This document shows positions 8,468 to 17,021 of a stretch of DNA of 24,847 nt, piece by piece (position 1 is the first letter of the stretch; each line of letters begins with the position of its first letter). Origin of the DNA: Chara braunii (Eukaryota; Streptophyta; Charophyceae; Charales; Characeae); assembly GCA_003427395.1 (NCBI GenBank), contig BFEA01000990.1:221159-246005 (forward strand), in the 5' to 3' direction. Both the position numbers and the translations under genes were made by a program. Under the pieces are notes generated by a model. The model had not been told where the DNA came from. It searched no databases and saw only the letters and a list, made by a program, of their open reading frames with translations.

Positions 8468-11400
8468 AGCTTGTGGCTATTGTCTGGGTCTTCCACTCAG
8501 CTGCCCTCCTTCAGTTCCCTATCTCTGTGTAGAGCACTGGTCCAATGCTGGGGTACCGCTCTTTTTACTCTCTCAAAATTAGATTCCAAGTGTCTGAGAC
8601 CCAAGAGCTTACCGCTTACCTCCTTCAGAGTAAGCCATCTGGCTGCCTCCTCGTCCCAAACGTCCTTCAGTTGGATGACACCATGTTCAATCAAGGCTCT
8701 CCCAAATGAGCCGACGCTACCATCTGCTTTTAGTTCATGTCCATTCTCCTTAATAAATCTGTTCTCAAATAAAATATGATTCAAAATTTTCCTTTTAGAT
8801 CTCGGCTCCGTTATCAATTGTGGCATCACCCTCCTCCAGGCTCAAATTATGTTACGCCAAACTATTGACTTTGGCCTCCTTTCTGTATAGGAGCCTATCA
8901 TAAAACAAAGCCACACATGTGAGGGTTCTTTCAAGGACCATTCCTCCATAAGAATGTATACTGCCAACTTGAGCCAACACTTTTCTGAATCGCCCTGGAT
9001 TGCCTCTATCGGCCATTTTACAAGAAGGGCAACATTCTGTTGCATACGGTCTAATATCCCTAGCCCCCCTTGACTTCTGGCACAGGTAATGATCTCCCAA
9101 GTGGCCTTTACAATAAATCCTTGATCTTCTGCCGCCAGAGGTTTCCACAAGTATCTGACCGCTATTCGTTTTATATTATGATATGCTTCCTCACTTAGCA
9201 GGTGCACCATTAAAGGAAACCAAAGTAGTAAGAAAGCAGCCGAAGAAAGAATCAGAGCCCTACCAAATAAGGACAGCTGGTGGTTACGCACCCAACAATT
9301 AATTCTGGCCCCTACCTTTTCTGTTAACAAGTTGTCTTGAGTAGAGGAATAGTCTGAGAGGGATACTTGCACCCCTAAAAACCTCTCTGCCGTGTTCGTG
9401 GGAATGTGTCTCAGCCCCCACTCTACCTCCAATGAGAACAGGTGGGACAAGAAATAGACTAACTTGTCCCAATTGATTGAGGCTTCCGACAAGTCACAAT
9501 AGCTATCCAAAACTCTCTTCAGTTCGATCAATGATTCTTTCTTAATTTCACAGGCAACGGTGAGGTCGTCAGCAATAGCCCCCCCTTCCAATGTACCCGT
9601 GGAGGGAGGTGTAGACCAACTATCTTCTTATTACATCTGATGTTGTGTAGTAATACTTCTAACTGAGTTACAAACAACAAAGGGGCAAGAGGGCACCCTT
9701 GTCTTAATGATCTTGACAACTGAAACTGTGTTGACATCTGACCATTAACCATGACGACTGATGACACCTCCGTATACATGGCTTTGACCCAAATACAAAA
9801 GTCGTCTCCAAATCCCATCTTACCCAGAGAAGTGAACACAAAAGCCCATCCTACTTTATCATATGCTTTTTCCATGTCTAGTAGTAGGATTGCAACTTCC
9901 CTCTTCTCCCTTCCAATCACTTCCAACGCCTGAATGGTTGACATAATGTTGTCGAAAATAGACCTTCCTCTTATAAAAGCCCTTTGCTCTAAACCCACTA
10001 AACTAGGAAGATACTCAGCTAATCTAATAGCCAGAGCCTTAGCCAATATTTTATATGCTACGTTTAACACCGAAATTGACCTGTAGTTCTTCACTTCCCT
10101 CTTATCCCCCTTTTTATATAAGAGAGATAATGCCCCTGTCAACCATCTGTTCGGCAGATGATCCGTTTCCAGGCTGTTGTTGAAGATTTGACATAAGAAG
10201 GGGCCAAAGGCCTCCCATGTACTCAAATACAGCTCGATTGGCAGCCCATCCAACCCTGGGCATTTGCCCTTTGCCATCATCTTAGCTGCTATATGTAGCT
10301 CCTGTGTGGTAAAGGGGCATCCAGAGCTTCTTTTTCCACTTGTGATATTCCAGATCTCATTCCATCCCAAAAGTTGCAAACTAATGAAAGGTCCGTTTCT
10401 GCTGTGTCCCAGGGCCTCCTTGTGGTCACAATATCTTGGAAGTAATCCTTCGCATATGAGCACATCTCTGCCGGACTTGTAGCCTCATTGACCCTTAGTG
10501 CAAAGGGGTGTTTCAGTTCCCTGATTATGGGTCTGGCTTGCCTCAAAATCAGACTCCTAAAGACAATCTTGGTCATCCGGTCATAGCCCACCACCCCTCT
10601 GATTCTTAGCCATTCAAACTTTTCCAGCTCGGCCAAACTCTTTTTCCTCTGCTTTGTCCAATAATATTCTGTAAATGGATCGGCCCCCATTTTAGACTCT
10701 GCTATTTTAACTGCATCCTCTGCCTTTTCCTCTTGCCATCTTCTATTTGCTGCCCGCATTCTCGATAAGGCTTCCAACGCTGCCGTAATTATCCCTAGAC
10801 CCACTTCCGCCCATTTCTCTTCCTGGTTGAAGAGATCTTTAGCTCCCATCCAACCCTTCATCTGAGAGTTCACACACTCCACAATTCCCTTTTCCTTCAA
10901 GTGAGATGTGTTCAGTCGAAACGGTGGCCTTGCCTTCTGAAAGTGTTCTTTTGCCACTATGTCCATTCCAACTGGTGAGTGGTCAGATGAAGAGGCTACC
11001 ATGGAGTCACACCACCAACATCTATCCCATACTGTGCCCCTGGCCAAAAAAAAATCCAATCTCCTCTTGGGCTTTTGGGCTTTTTCCGCTGACTGGGGAC
11101 CCACCCAGGTATATCCACTCGAGTCTGGATTAAGGATTCTATATATATCATTTAAGCTTTGTGCGTCCATTAAAGACGTGAACATCCTTGTATCCTCTCT
11201 GATTGGAGTTGGGTTTTGTGAGTCCAGTCCCGGATTAAATATTGTATTCCAGTCATCGGCCATGATGAGGTTTTCCACATCGGGGATCCATGCTGGTAGG
11301 GAGGCAAAAAACTTCGTCCTCTCTTTGTAATCGACCGGGGCATATACTGACATGATTGCCCAATCCTCATCCCCTACAGCCAATTTCACCCAGACAACTC

Positions 11401-11692
11401 TACCACTAGGATCAATAAAATAATCAAGCACATCAACTTCTAAGTCTTTACTAATTAGGATGGCTACTCCCCCGCGGGTTTCTTGTGCAGGGGCTCAAAA
11501 CTGGGGCCCCTTCCACCATCTCTTTGCATGCTCTATCTTGTCTGTGTCTACTTTTGTTTCCTGTAAGCATGCAATGTGGATGTTGTGATTATGTAGCCAC
11601 GTTGCCACACTTTCTTTCTTATGTCTGTTTGAAGTATCCCCTAATCCTCTGACATTCCAGGTTATAACTCTAAGAGTCTGGGGCAAGACCAT
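7560..11692 (-). pseudogene. LINE B ORF2, endonuclease-reverse transcriptase
   Basis: The natural start is the ATG at 11690-11692 (MVLPQTLRVITWN), by comparison with LINE C. Endonuclease motifs: ITWNVRGLGD, CLQETK, VYAPVD, ADDWNT (ADDWN where GGDWN is usual), RRLDFFLA and SSDHSPV. Reverse-transcriptase motifs: GKCPGLDGLP, LLYKKGD, AFIRGRSIFDNI, LLLDMEKAYDKV (motif A), SLRQGCPLAPLLF (motif B), AIADDLTV (motif C, catalytic DD) and LSEASINWDK. The zinc finger CVRC...H...C is near 7950. Breaks are a TGA at 11495-11497, a frameshift near 10315, a frameshift at the C7 tract 9579-9585, a TGA at 8842-8844, and a frame change near 8490. No functional protein is possible as written. Confidence 0.9.
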
Positions 11693-12640
11693 CAATCTGG
11701 TCGTTGCCGCCCGAAACTTGGATGCGGGATGCGGGATCCTTTCCTTCTCTTTCCTCTGCAGACATATCCATTTGGGAGCATGAGGCAGTTGCCCACTCGT
11801 GAAGCACCGGGCCATTGGATGTCAGCTGCTGCTGCGCGTCCGTCATATGCAGCCATTTCGCCACTGGAACGACATTCCATTTTTTGCCAATCTGATACCT
11901 TTTAATGTTTCTGAGTCTTTCGTCAGAAAGGGTGCCACTGGGTTCCAGTGGACTTGCAGTTGCTGCCACTGCTCTCTTGTTCCTTCCAAAGAGATAAGAC
12001 TCAGAAACGCCAAATGGAGTATTGTCTTTCCCTCCCCTGGGCTGTCAAGTACAAACCTTCCCATTTTCGGTTCCTGCAGTAAGACCACAGTTCCCATGCC
12101 TTTTAGTACCAACGACTGGGCTAGGGTCACCATCGTATCTTCCGAGGGTTGCGACTGTATTGGGATTAACGGGATCTCTAATACCTCATCATTCCCTTTA
12201 GTTGTTAGTATGCACATTCCCACCTGGGTGGTTGTGCAGATCAACGGGACTAGGCAGTGTCTGACCACCACATTGACCTTGTCCTTCCTTGACAGGGTTG
12301 TCATCGGGGCAGCAAAGCTCAGTTTCTCCTTTGCTCGCCTTCCATCCCACTGCCTTTTTCTCATAGCGGGCCCATTTTGTCCTGTTTCGTCCCCTCGTTC
12401 CTCAGGCTCACGAGTAGCTTCAAAATACTTTCTAAAATAGCTGGACCCATCTTCCAACCTGCTTCTCTTCGCAGGGTCTGGAGATGAGGAATTCTGGTTT
12501 CTTCTCTTCCCATCGTGGCCAGTGCCTAGTCCCTTCTTATTATTTTTCTTACTTTTCCTCTGGGGCTTGACACCTGGCTTCTTCGCTGGGTTTTTTACTC
12601 TACACCTCAACCCTTCTTTCTCACCCTCCTCCTCCTCCCC
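11670..12640 (-). pseudogene. LINE B ORF1, 5'-truncated
   Basis: The frame opens with a strongly basic segment (KKPGVKPQRKSKKNNKK, DGKRRNQ), then a linker, then a globular part from VPLICTTTQVGMCILTT (about 12250) to the stop at 11670-11672. The same globular part, starting VPLVCTSI, lies between zinc knuckle and endonuclease in LINE C. A frameshift in the T6 run at 11880-11885 splits it: reading past the run restores KKWNVVPVAKWLHMTD. The ORF1 stop lies 23 bases inside the ORF2 start, in the other frame. The knuckle itself is missing. Function is unknown; RNA binding is the family expectation. Confidence 0.7.
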
Positions 12641-12655
12641 CCCTCCTCCTCCCTC
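12624..12655 (+). repeat. CCT-rich microsatellite
   Basis: CCT units flank a short C run. The tract marks the ragged 5' end of LINE B next to the broken SINE copy at 12686. Confidence 0.7.
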
Positions 12656-12685
12656 ATATCCTCGTCTTCTTGGTGAACCAGGCTG

Positions 12686-12835
12686 TCCCCATTGGCCTCA
12701 TCTACCTTCTTGGGCAAGCTTGGCGCCCGCCACTTAGAGATATGTCGTTGGTCCCCCCTTGTGGCATTGAGCAGAGACTGCTGATGTTCATAGGCGGAGG
12801 GGACCGGAGGGGAGGTACAGTGATTGGCCCATCGA
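12686..12835 (+). repeat. Partial SINE copy lacking the tRNA head
   Basis: These 150 bases match 12939-13088 of the complete SINE with five substitutions and no indels (about 97%). The copy begins inside the B box (TCCCC) and ends 256 bases short of the poly-A tail, so both ends are missing. It lies in the same orientation as the complete SINE and directly beside the LINE B 5' end, which runs the other way. Confidence 0.85.
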
Positions 12836-12876
12836 TAGATTCTCTTGGCCACACAGCCTGTTGAAATTGGAGACGG

Positions 12877-13344
12877 ATCCAGCGGCCTAGCTCAGTTGGT
12901 AAGGCACGCAAGTGGCATTCAGGAGGTCTTGTGTTCAATCCCCATTGGCCTCATCTACCTTCCTGGGCAAGCTTGGCGCCCGCCACCTAGAGATATGTCG
13001 TTGGTCCCCCCTTGTGGCATTGAGCAGAGACTGCTGATGTTCATAGGCGGAGGGGACCGGAAGGGAGGCACAGTGACTGGCCCATCGAAGAAGCTCGGTC
13101 CTGATGCTACCGATTGACCCTTGGCTGGTATCGCCCACCTGTTGTAGCAGGTATCGCACCTGCTAGTGGGTGAGCTCCTGCATGTTCCCTCGTTGGAGGC
13201 TTGAGCACGGATGTGGCTGCTACGGGGTTCCCCGTAATACTATAATGACAATAAAAAAGGCCTGAAAGGCCGTCCTGTCCAGATTTGACAGGTAATTGAA
13301 TTGGTTGGGCTTAAAAGAATTAGCCTTAAAAAAAAAAAAAAAAT
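12877..13344 (+). mobile_element. tRNA-derived SINE with target-site duplications
   Basis: The element has a tRNA-like head (from 12882) with A and B boxes, a body of about 380 bases, and a 16-base A tract at 13328-13343. TTGGAGACGG flanks it at 12867-12876 and again at 13345-13354, a 10-bp direct repeat fitting a target-site duplication made by LINE machinery. The 3' body has small perfect hairpins: AGCAGGT/ACCTGCT (13146-13164), TACGGGG/CCCCGTA (13221-13236), GGCCT/AGGCC, and CCTGTC/GACAGG near the tail. It encodes no protein. SINEs are transcribed by RNA polymerase III and copied by a partner LINE. No tail shared with LINEs A-C was seen, so the partner is unknown. Confidence 0.82.
12888..12941 (+). 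promoter_or_regulatory. Internal RNA polymerase III promoter (A and B boxes)
   Basis: TAGCTCAGTTGG at 12888-12899 matches the A-box consensus. GTGTTCAATCC at 12931-12941 is close to the B-box consensus GGTTCGANTCC. The spacing of about 31 bases is that of a tRNA. The stems of a real tRNA are not maintained, so this is a SINE head rather than a tRNA gene. Confidence 0.8.
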
Positions 13345-13511
13345 TTGGAGACGGGAAGAAAATTGGCAAGGAAGTTGTCAGAGAGAGAATGGTTGTCGAC
13401 ACCTCCTCCTGTCGAACGTTGTTGAATCCCTACCCAGCTTGCCACTGAGATGCTTCGGACAGTAGTCCTCGACTTCTCTTCGAAATGTGGGGGCTCGCTT
13501 CACTACTCTAG

Positions 13512-13895
13512 GGGCCTCGCCACACCACTCTCGAATCTCGAAAATATTCGAGAGCTGTGAGGATTTTTCGAGAGGGCGGTTTTCGAGAGAAAATGGCCCT
13601 TCACCACAAAGCACACTAGACCGGCCTCTTTAAATGGACGAACTCGAGCGCGGACGGGCTGCATCACGAAAAACGGCCTGACAACTCTCGAAATGGACGT
13701 CGAACTCGAGCGCGGAGGGGCGGTATCACGAAAACTCCAACGCTGCAGGCTGAGCAAAAACATCGTTTCGAGAGGGCACTCGAACCCCCCTTTCTGACAG
13801 CTCTCGAACAGTTTCAAGTTTTTTTTTCGAGTGATGCTGTGTGGAGGTCCCCGACTCACGAATTTTCGAGATTCGAGAGTGGTGTGGCGAGGCCC
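13512..13895. mobile_element. MITE E1, 384 bp with perfect 34-bp inverted repeats
   Basis: The first and last 34 bases (13512-13545 and 13862-13895) are exact inverted repeats starting GGGCCTCGCCACACCACTCT. The trinucleotide TAG flanks both sides (13509-13511 and 13896-13898), and no other duplication length fits. The interior is rich in CTCGAGA-type and GACAGCTCTCGAA motifs and has no open frame of interest. The 3-bp duplication and GGGCC termini suggest a non-autonomous PIF/Harbinger-type element; CACTA elements also give 3-bp duplications. E1 sits exactly beside E3, sharing its TAG. Confidence 0.85.
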
Positions 13896-13898
13896 TAG

Positions 13899-14825
13899 GG
13901 GTCTCGCTCCACTACACTAGACTCACGAAAAAAATCATGAGTGCTTCTAGAGTTGTTAGAGGTCTAAAACTGTGAGTGCTTCTAGAGCTGTCAGAGGTCT
14001 AGAACTTTTGAAAAAAGAATCATCGCTCCACTTAGGGCCTCGTTCCACTACTCGCCATCCGCCACAAACAGTGGCGAGACTTGGCGAGGCCGAAAAGTGT
14101 ATTTTTCTGGTGGAAAACGGCTCTTGGTTCCATTACATCACTGCCGCCACGTGCGCTGTGGTTGCTGTCCCGGCCTGCTCCTCGGACTTTGGCGGATGGC
14201 AAGCTAATGGAACGGTGGCAGCCTTCTCTTCACCATGTACTCGGACGGGAAATCACTCCAGGTGCACCGAAAACTCGCCAACACTAGGGGACAACGCAGG
14301 TCGACTGTCAGGACCCTTGTGTCAGGGGCAATGGCCACACGAAGCATTTTGTGGAGGGGTGATGACTAGCACCTCCACGAAGGGCCGTTGCAGGCAAGGG
14401 AAATGGAAAGCCTTGGCGACACATCGCCAATTCTGACTGCGTCCATTTCGTGGCTATTGGCGATGCAGTGGAACGAAGTCACATCCGCCATGCGTAGCGG
14501 ATGGCGAGTAGTGGAACGAGGCCCTTACTTCAGACTCAAGAACTATAGAAGCACTCACAAATTTCTCAGCGCTACACGACAACCCTTTTACAGGGCTAGA
14601 TGACAGCGCCAGCTCGTTCTCATGGTAGGGGCAGGAGGCACACGCACGAAAAAAGAGGCGGGAGCTAGAAAACCTGAGCGTTGCAGGCTGCTGCGAACTC
14701 TAAACAAATCGAGAGTGCCCTTCGAGAGCGCTTTTTGACAGCTCTCGAAGGGTGTTGTCATGAGTTCCAGTCTAGAGTAAGTGGAGCGAGGCAAAACTTT
14801 GGTCTAGAGTAGTGGAGCAAGGCCC
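13899..14825. mobile_element. MITE E3, interrupted by E2
   Basis: The left end GGGTCTCGCTCCACTACACTAGAC (written here in full as a motif of 24 bases in two parts: GGGTCTCGCTCC and ACTACACTAGAC) matches the reverse complement of 14802-14825 at 21 of 24 positions. TAG flanks both sides (13896-13898 and 14826-14828). E2 is inserted at 14035-14524; without it and its duplication E3 is about 434 bases. The interior has several TCTAGA sites and GAGCTGTCAGAG, shared with E0. A second right-end-like block (TCTAGAGTAAGTGGAGCGAGGC, 14771-14792) just inside the terminus suggests an internal duplication of the end. Confidence 0.75.
14035..14524. mobile_element. MITE E2, 490 bp, nested in E3
   Basis: Perfect 28-bp terminal inverted repeats lie at 14035-14062 and 14497-14524, starting GGGCCTCGTTCCACTACTCG. 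TTA flanks both sides (14032-14034 and 14525-14527) and is the only duplication length that fits. TTA is the classic target of PIF/Harbinger elements. The rejoined target reads TCATCGCTCCACTTACTT, which exists uninterrupted at 14928-14945 in the related element E0. This confirms the boundaries without outside data. No transposase is encoded. Confidence 0.88.
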
Positions 14826-15303
14826 TAGATTCAAGCTTTTTGTTTAGTGAGGCGTGGCTGCACTAAACGGGCGCTCGAAAACCTGTTCTAGAGCTGTCAG
14901 AACGGCTCTAGAAAAGTAATAGAGTCGTCATCGCTCCACTTACTTGATAAGTTCACTCTAGATTTTTCATTTCTTGAGCTGTTAGAGCACGCCGGTCCTT
15001 CTCACTCTAGATTGATCTAGAGCACCAACCTGCAAAGGCGTTTCTTTTTAGGGCGGTCCGGAGGACCCTTGAAACACCTTGGTTTTCCTTGAGTGGGCCT
15101 TGAGTTTGGACGGACAATCCAGGCTGGCGCTGTCCTGTAGTCAAATGGCCGAGCTCGGAAAGTGACGGGGCAACTCTGGCTTTTCTAGAGTCTAGAGCTA
15201 GTGCAGCGATGCATAAATTTGAGGACTTTTCGTGACTCTGACAAATGAACGACTCTAGAAAAATTTCACGAGCCTAGTGTAGTGCAGCGACTCAGCGAGC
15301 CCC

Positions 15304-16176
15304 TTGGCGAGTGGGCGTGAGGTCGGGATGGACTAACACTTGTCGTACCCAAAGGCGTGTTCGTCCGTCTTTTTCCATCTTGTATTCACAAGTGCGTCTG
15401 TGACGAACCGATTTCTGCACCGCACGATTTTCTGCGCGATAGCAGTGAGGGGTCATAAGCTGGGAAGGATGGGCCAATTACGGGAGATTGAGATGGATGG
15501 GAAATTGCATCGGTGTCCTCACTTCTTCGTCTTTTTGCGTTGGTTCCTTTCGGATGGCTGGTTCAGGCCCGGGTGGGCCCCGGGACGGTCGATTGGTTGA
15601 TTGGCTGTGTGAGTGGCGTGTTGTCATACGCGCGATTAATAAATGTTGACGTCAATTCTTTTTATTTCGGGCTCGGACTTTTTAGGCGCGGACATCGCAC
15701 ATGAATTTTACTTCGTTCTTTTTGAAATTTCTTTTTGAATTTTTTTTCTTCAGATCTTGCCGATCCCTTAGGGCTCTCGGAATTTCAGACTTCCTTTTTC
15801 GGAGCTTGTGCTTTTTGCTTTTCCGTATTAGATAGGAATTTATGAATTTTGCAATTAGGACCTTATTTTGCCGTGCAACGCTTTTTGTTTACTCGCTTCT
15901 TAGTGTGGCTGCAACGAAACTTTGATTAGTCGGCGCTTTTAATCGGGTGTGTAACTGTAACTTTGGGTGGGCGCCATTGTAACTGTATCTTTCTTCTTGT
16001 GCTTCGTCTTTCCCGCCTTCGCTTCTTCTTGTGATGTCTAGCCCGCCCACGGGCTGCATGATCGGATCGATGCGTGGAGAGCGGCAAAGTCCCCCACGCC
16101 GCGGCCTGGTCATGCAAAACGCAGGCGCTCCCTCTCTAATCTTCGTTCTAAGTCCTTGTAATTCCGTGTTCTTCGC
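15304..16176. other. Intergenic stretch, no supported gene
   Basis: No repeat family or coding frame is convincing here. Visible landmarks are the palindrome TTGACGTCAA (15646-15655), similar to a bZIP/CRE-type site, and T-rich sequence at 15716-15760 ending in TTCTTCAG, which resembles a splice acceptor. A frame of 251 codons on the minus strand (15889-16644) crosses into the next segment; it is basic and unrecognised. Confidence 0.4.
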
Positions 16177-16197
16177 GCATGCATGCATGCTATAAAT
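16177..16197 (+). promoter_or_regulatory. Possible plant-type core promoter (RY repeat plus TATA)
   Basis: GCATGCATGCATGC at 16177-16190, an RY-type repeat, directly precedes TATAAAT at 16191-16197. A start site would be expected near 16222-16230. GAG|GTGAGT at 16287-16295 is a good 5' splice site, and a T-rich stretch leads to TGCTCAG ending at 16796 as a possible acceptor. No protein-coding exon follows that I can defend, so this could be a non-coding or broken gene start, or chance. Confidence 0.25.
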
Positions 16198-16890
16198 TCT
16201 GGCTGCGCGATTAGCTAGCTCTCTTAACCAGCTGTTAGAAGCTCGGGGTAGCGCGATCAGTGAGGATCGACTCACGAGCGAAGTAAGAGGTGAGTTGAAG
16301 TGGGAGTCGGGCGACCCGACGAGCTGGTGCCAAATGCGAGGGGTTGACGTGGGCCACGACGGACTGTGGGCGCGGGCGAACCTGACTAGTGCCGGAGAAC
16401 TAAGTGGGGTGACGGCTTCGTGGGTTGGTGCGTGACGACTTACTGTCCGAAGAGGGAGCTGGGGTTGATGGACGCGGATTTGCTGTTTCTTTTGTCTTTT
16501 CTCCCTCTCTTCTGATGTATATAAATTTTGGTTTCGGATCAGGGCGAATTGCCTGTTTTTTGTTTTCGAAAACTTGGCTTGGTTTTCTTTCGCCCACTCT
16601 CGTTTTTGTGATTTCAATCTCTGATGATGTGTGTTACGCTGCATGAATGAATGTCGTGTCCGTTTGCTTCTCCTATGAATGATCTCTGCCTTTGCCTATC
16701 ATCTTGATGCACATATGAGTAGGGTAGGAATTTTGTGTAGTCATCAATACTGTTCCCGTTCTTAGCTGTTGTGATTGTTGCATCTTGCATGCTCAGAAAT
16801 TACGGAGTGATTAGATGATCAGGTAGTTGCTTGCCCAGAAACCAGCGAACGCCTCGCAGGGACGCGCATAAGTGCAATCTGATCTACGCA
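16198..16890. other. T-rich stretch, possible intron, no gene seen
   Basis: Between the TATA-like site and the G-box pair lies T-rich sequence with a donor-like site at 16290 and an acceptor-like site at 16796. No repeat or conserved coding frame is visible. Confidence 0.3.
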
Positions 16891-17021
16891 CTTACACGTG
16901 TCCACGCGCGTCGGTTCACAACCTACACATGAAAAGGCTACGACTGCGGGGATAATGCTTGATTGGATGTGGCCATCTTGCGTCGGCGACGAAGCAATCG
17001 TCCCGTGTGAACACGTGTAAG
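16891..17021. promoter_or_regulatory. Inverted pair of G-box palindromes
   Basis: CTTACACGTGT at 16891-16901 and its exact reverse complement at 17011-17021 frame about 110 bases. Each holds ACACGTGT with the CACGTG core bound by plant bHLH and bZIP factors. There is no gene next to them, so a regulatory role is speculative. Confidence 0.3.

Larger units (their letters stand above)
7560..12680 (-). mobile_element. LINE B, degenerate non-LTR retrotransposon
   Basis: Minus-strand order is a truncated ORF1 (about 12640-11670), ORF2 endonuclease (11692 to about 10900), linker (about 10900-10320), reverse transcriptase (about 10320-9400), thumb, and zinc-finger C-terminus (to about 7560). It is the same clade as LINE C: the two share near-identical blocks such as LLLDMEKAYD, a SLRQGC motif and WN[VL][RH]G[LF]GDT. 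The 5' end lacks the zinc knuckle seen in LINE C and stops at a CCT-rich tract beside a broken SINE copy, so the element is 5'-truncated. The 3' end is inferred from the end of similarity to LINE C. Confidence 0.87.
13490..15303. mobile_element. MITE E0, outer element of a nest
   Basis: The left end GGGGCTCGCTTCACTACTC starts at 13490. The right end, reverse complemented, reads GGGGCTCGCT followed by a 9-base insertion and CACTACACTAG, ending at 15303. The left end is cut after 19 bases by E1 and E3, and the interior resumes at about 14826 (TAGATTCAAGC). Without the inserts E0 is about 500 bases. Its interior (TTCTAGAGCTGTCAGA near 14887, then TCATCGCTCCACTTACTT at 14928-14945) is similar to E3, so the two are relatives. 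Flanking trinucleotides are GTG and TTG, an imperfect duplication. No transposase is encoded. Confidence 0.6.

Noticed and set aside
12882-12943. A tRNA gene
   Set aside because: A and B boxes fit, but acceptor and anticodon stems do not pair properly, and the sequence continues into a SINE body with a poly-A tail and target-site duplications.
13972-14436. A 154-codon open frame on the plus strand
   Set aside because: It crosses the boundary between E3 and E2 and ignores the insertion, so it cannot be an old gene.
15889-16644. A 251-codon open frame on the minus strand
   Set aside because: Basic and compositionally plain, no motif, no start context; it crosses the TATA-like segment. I could not support it as a gene.
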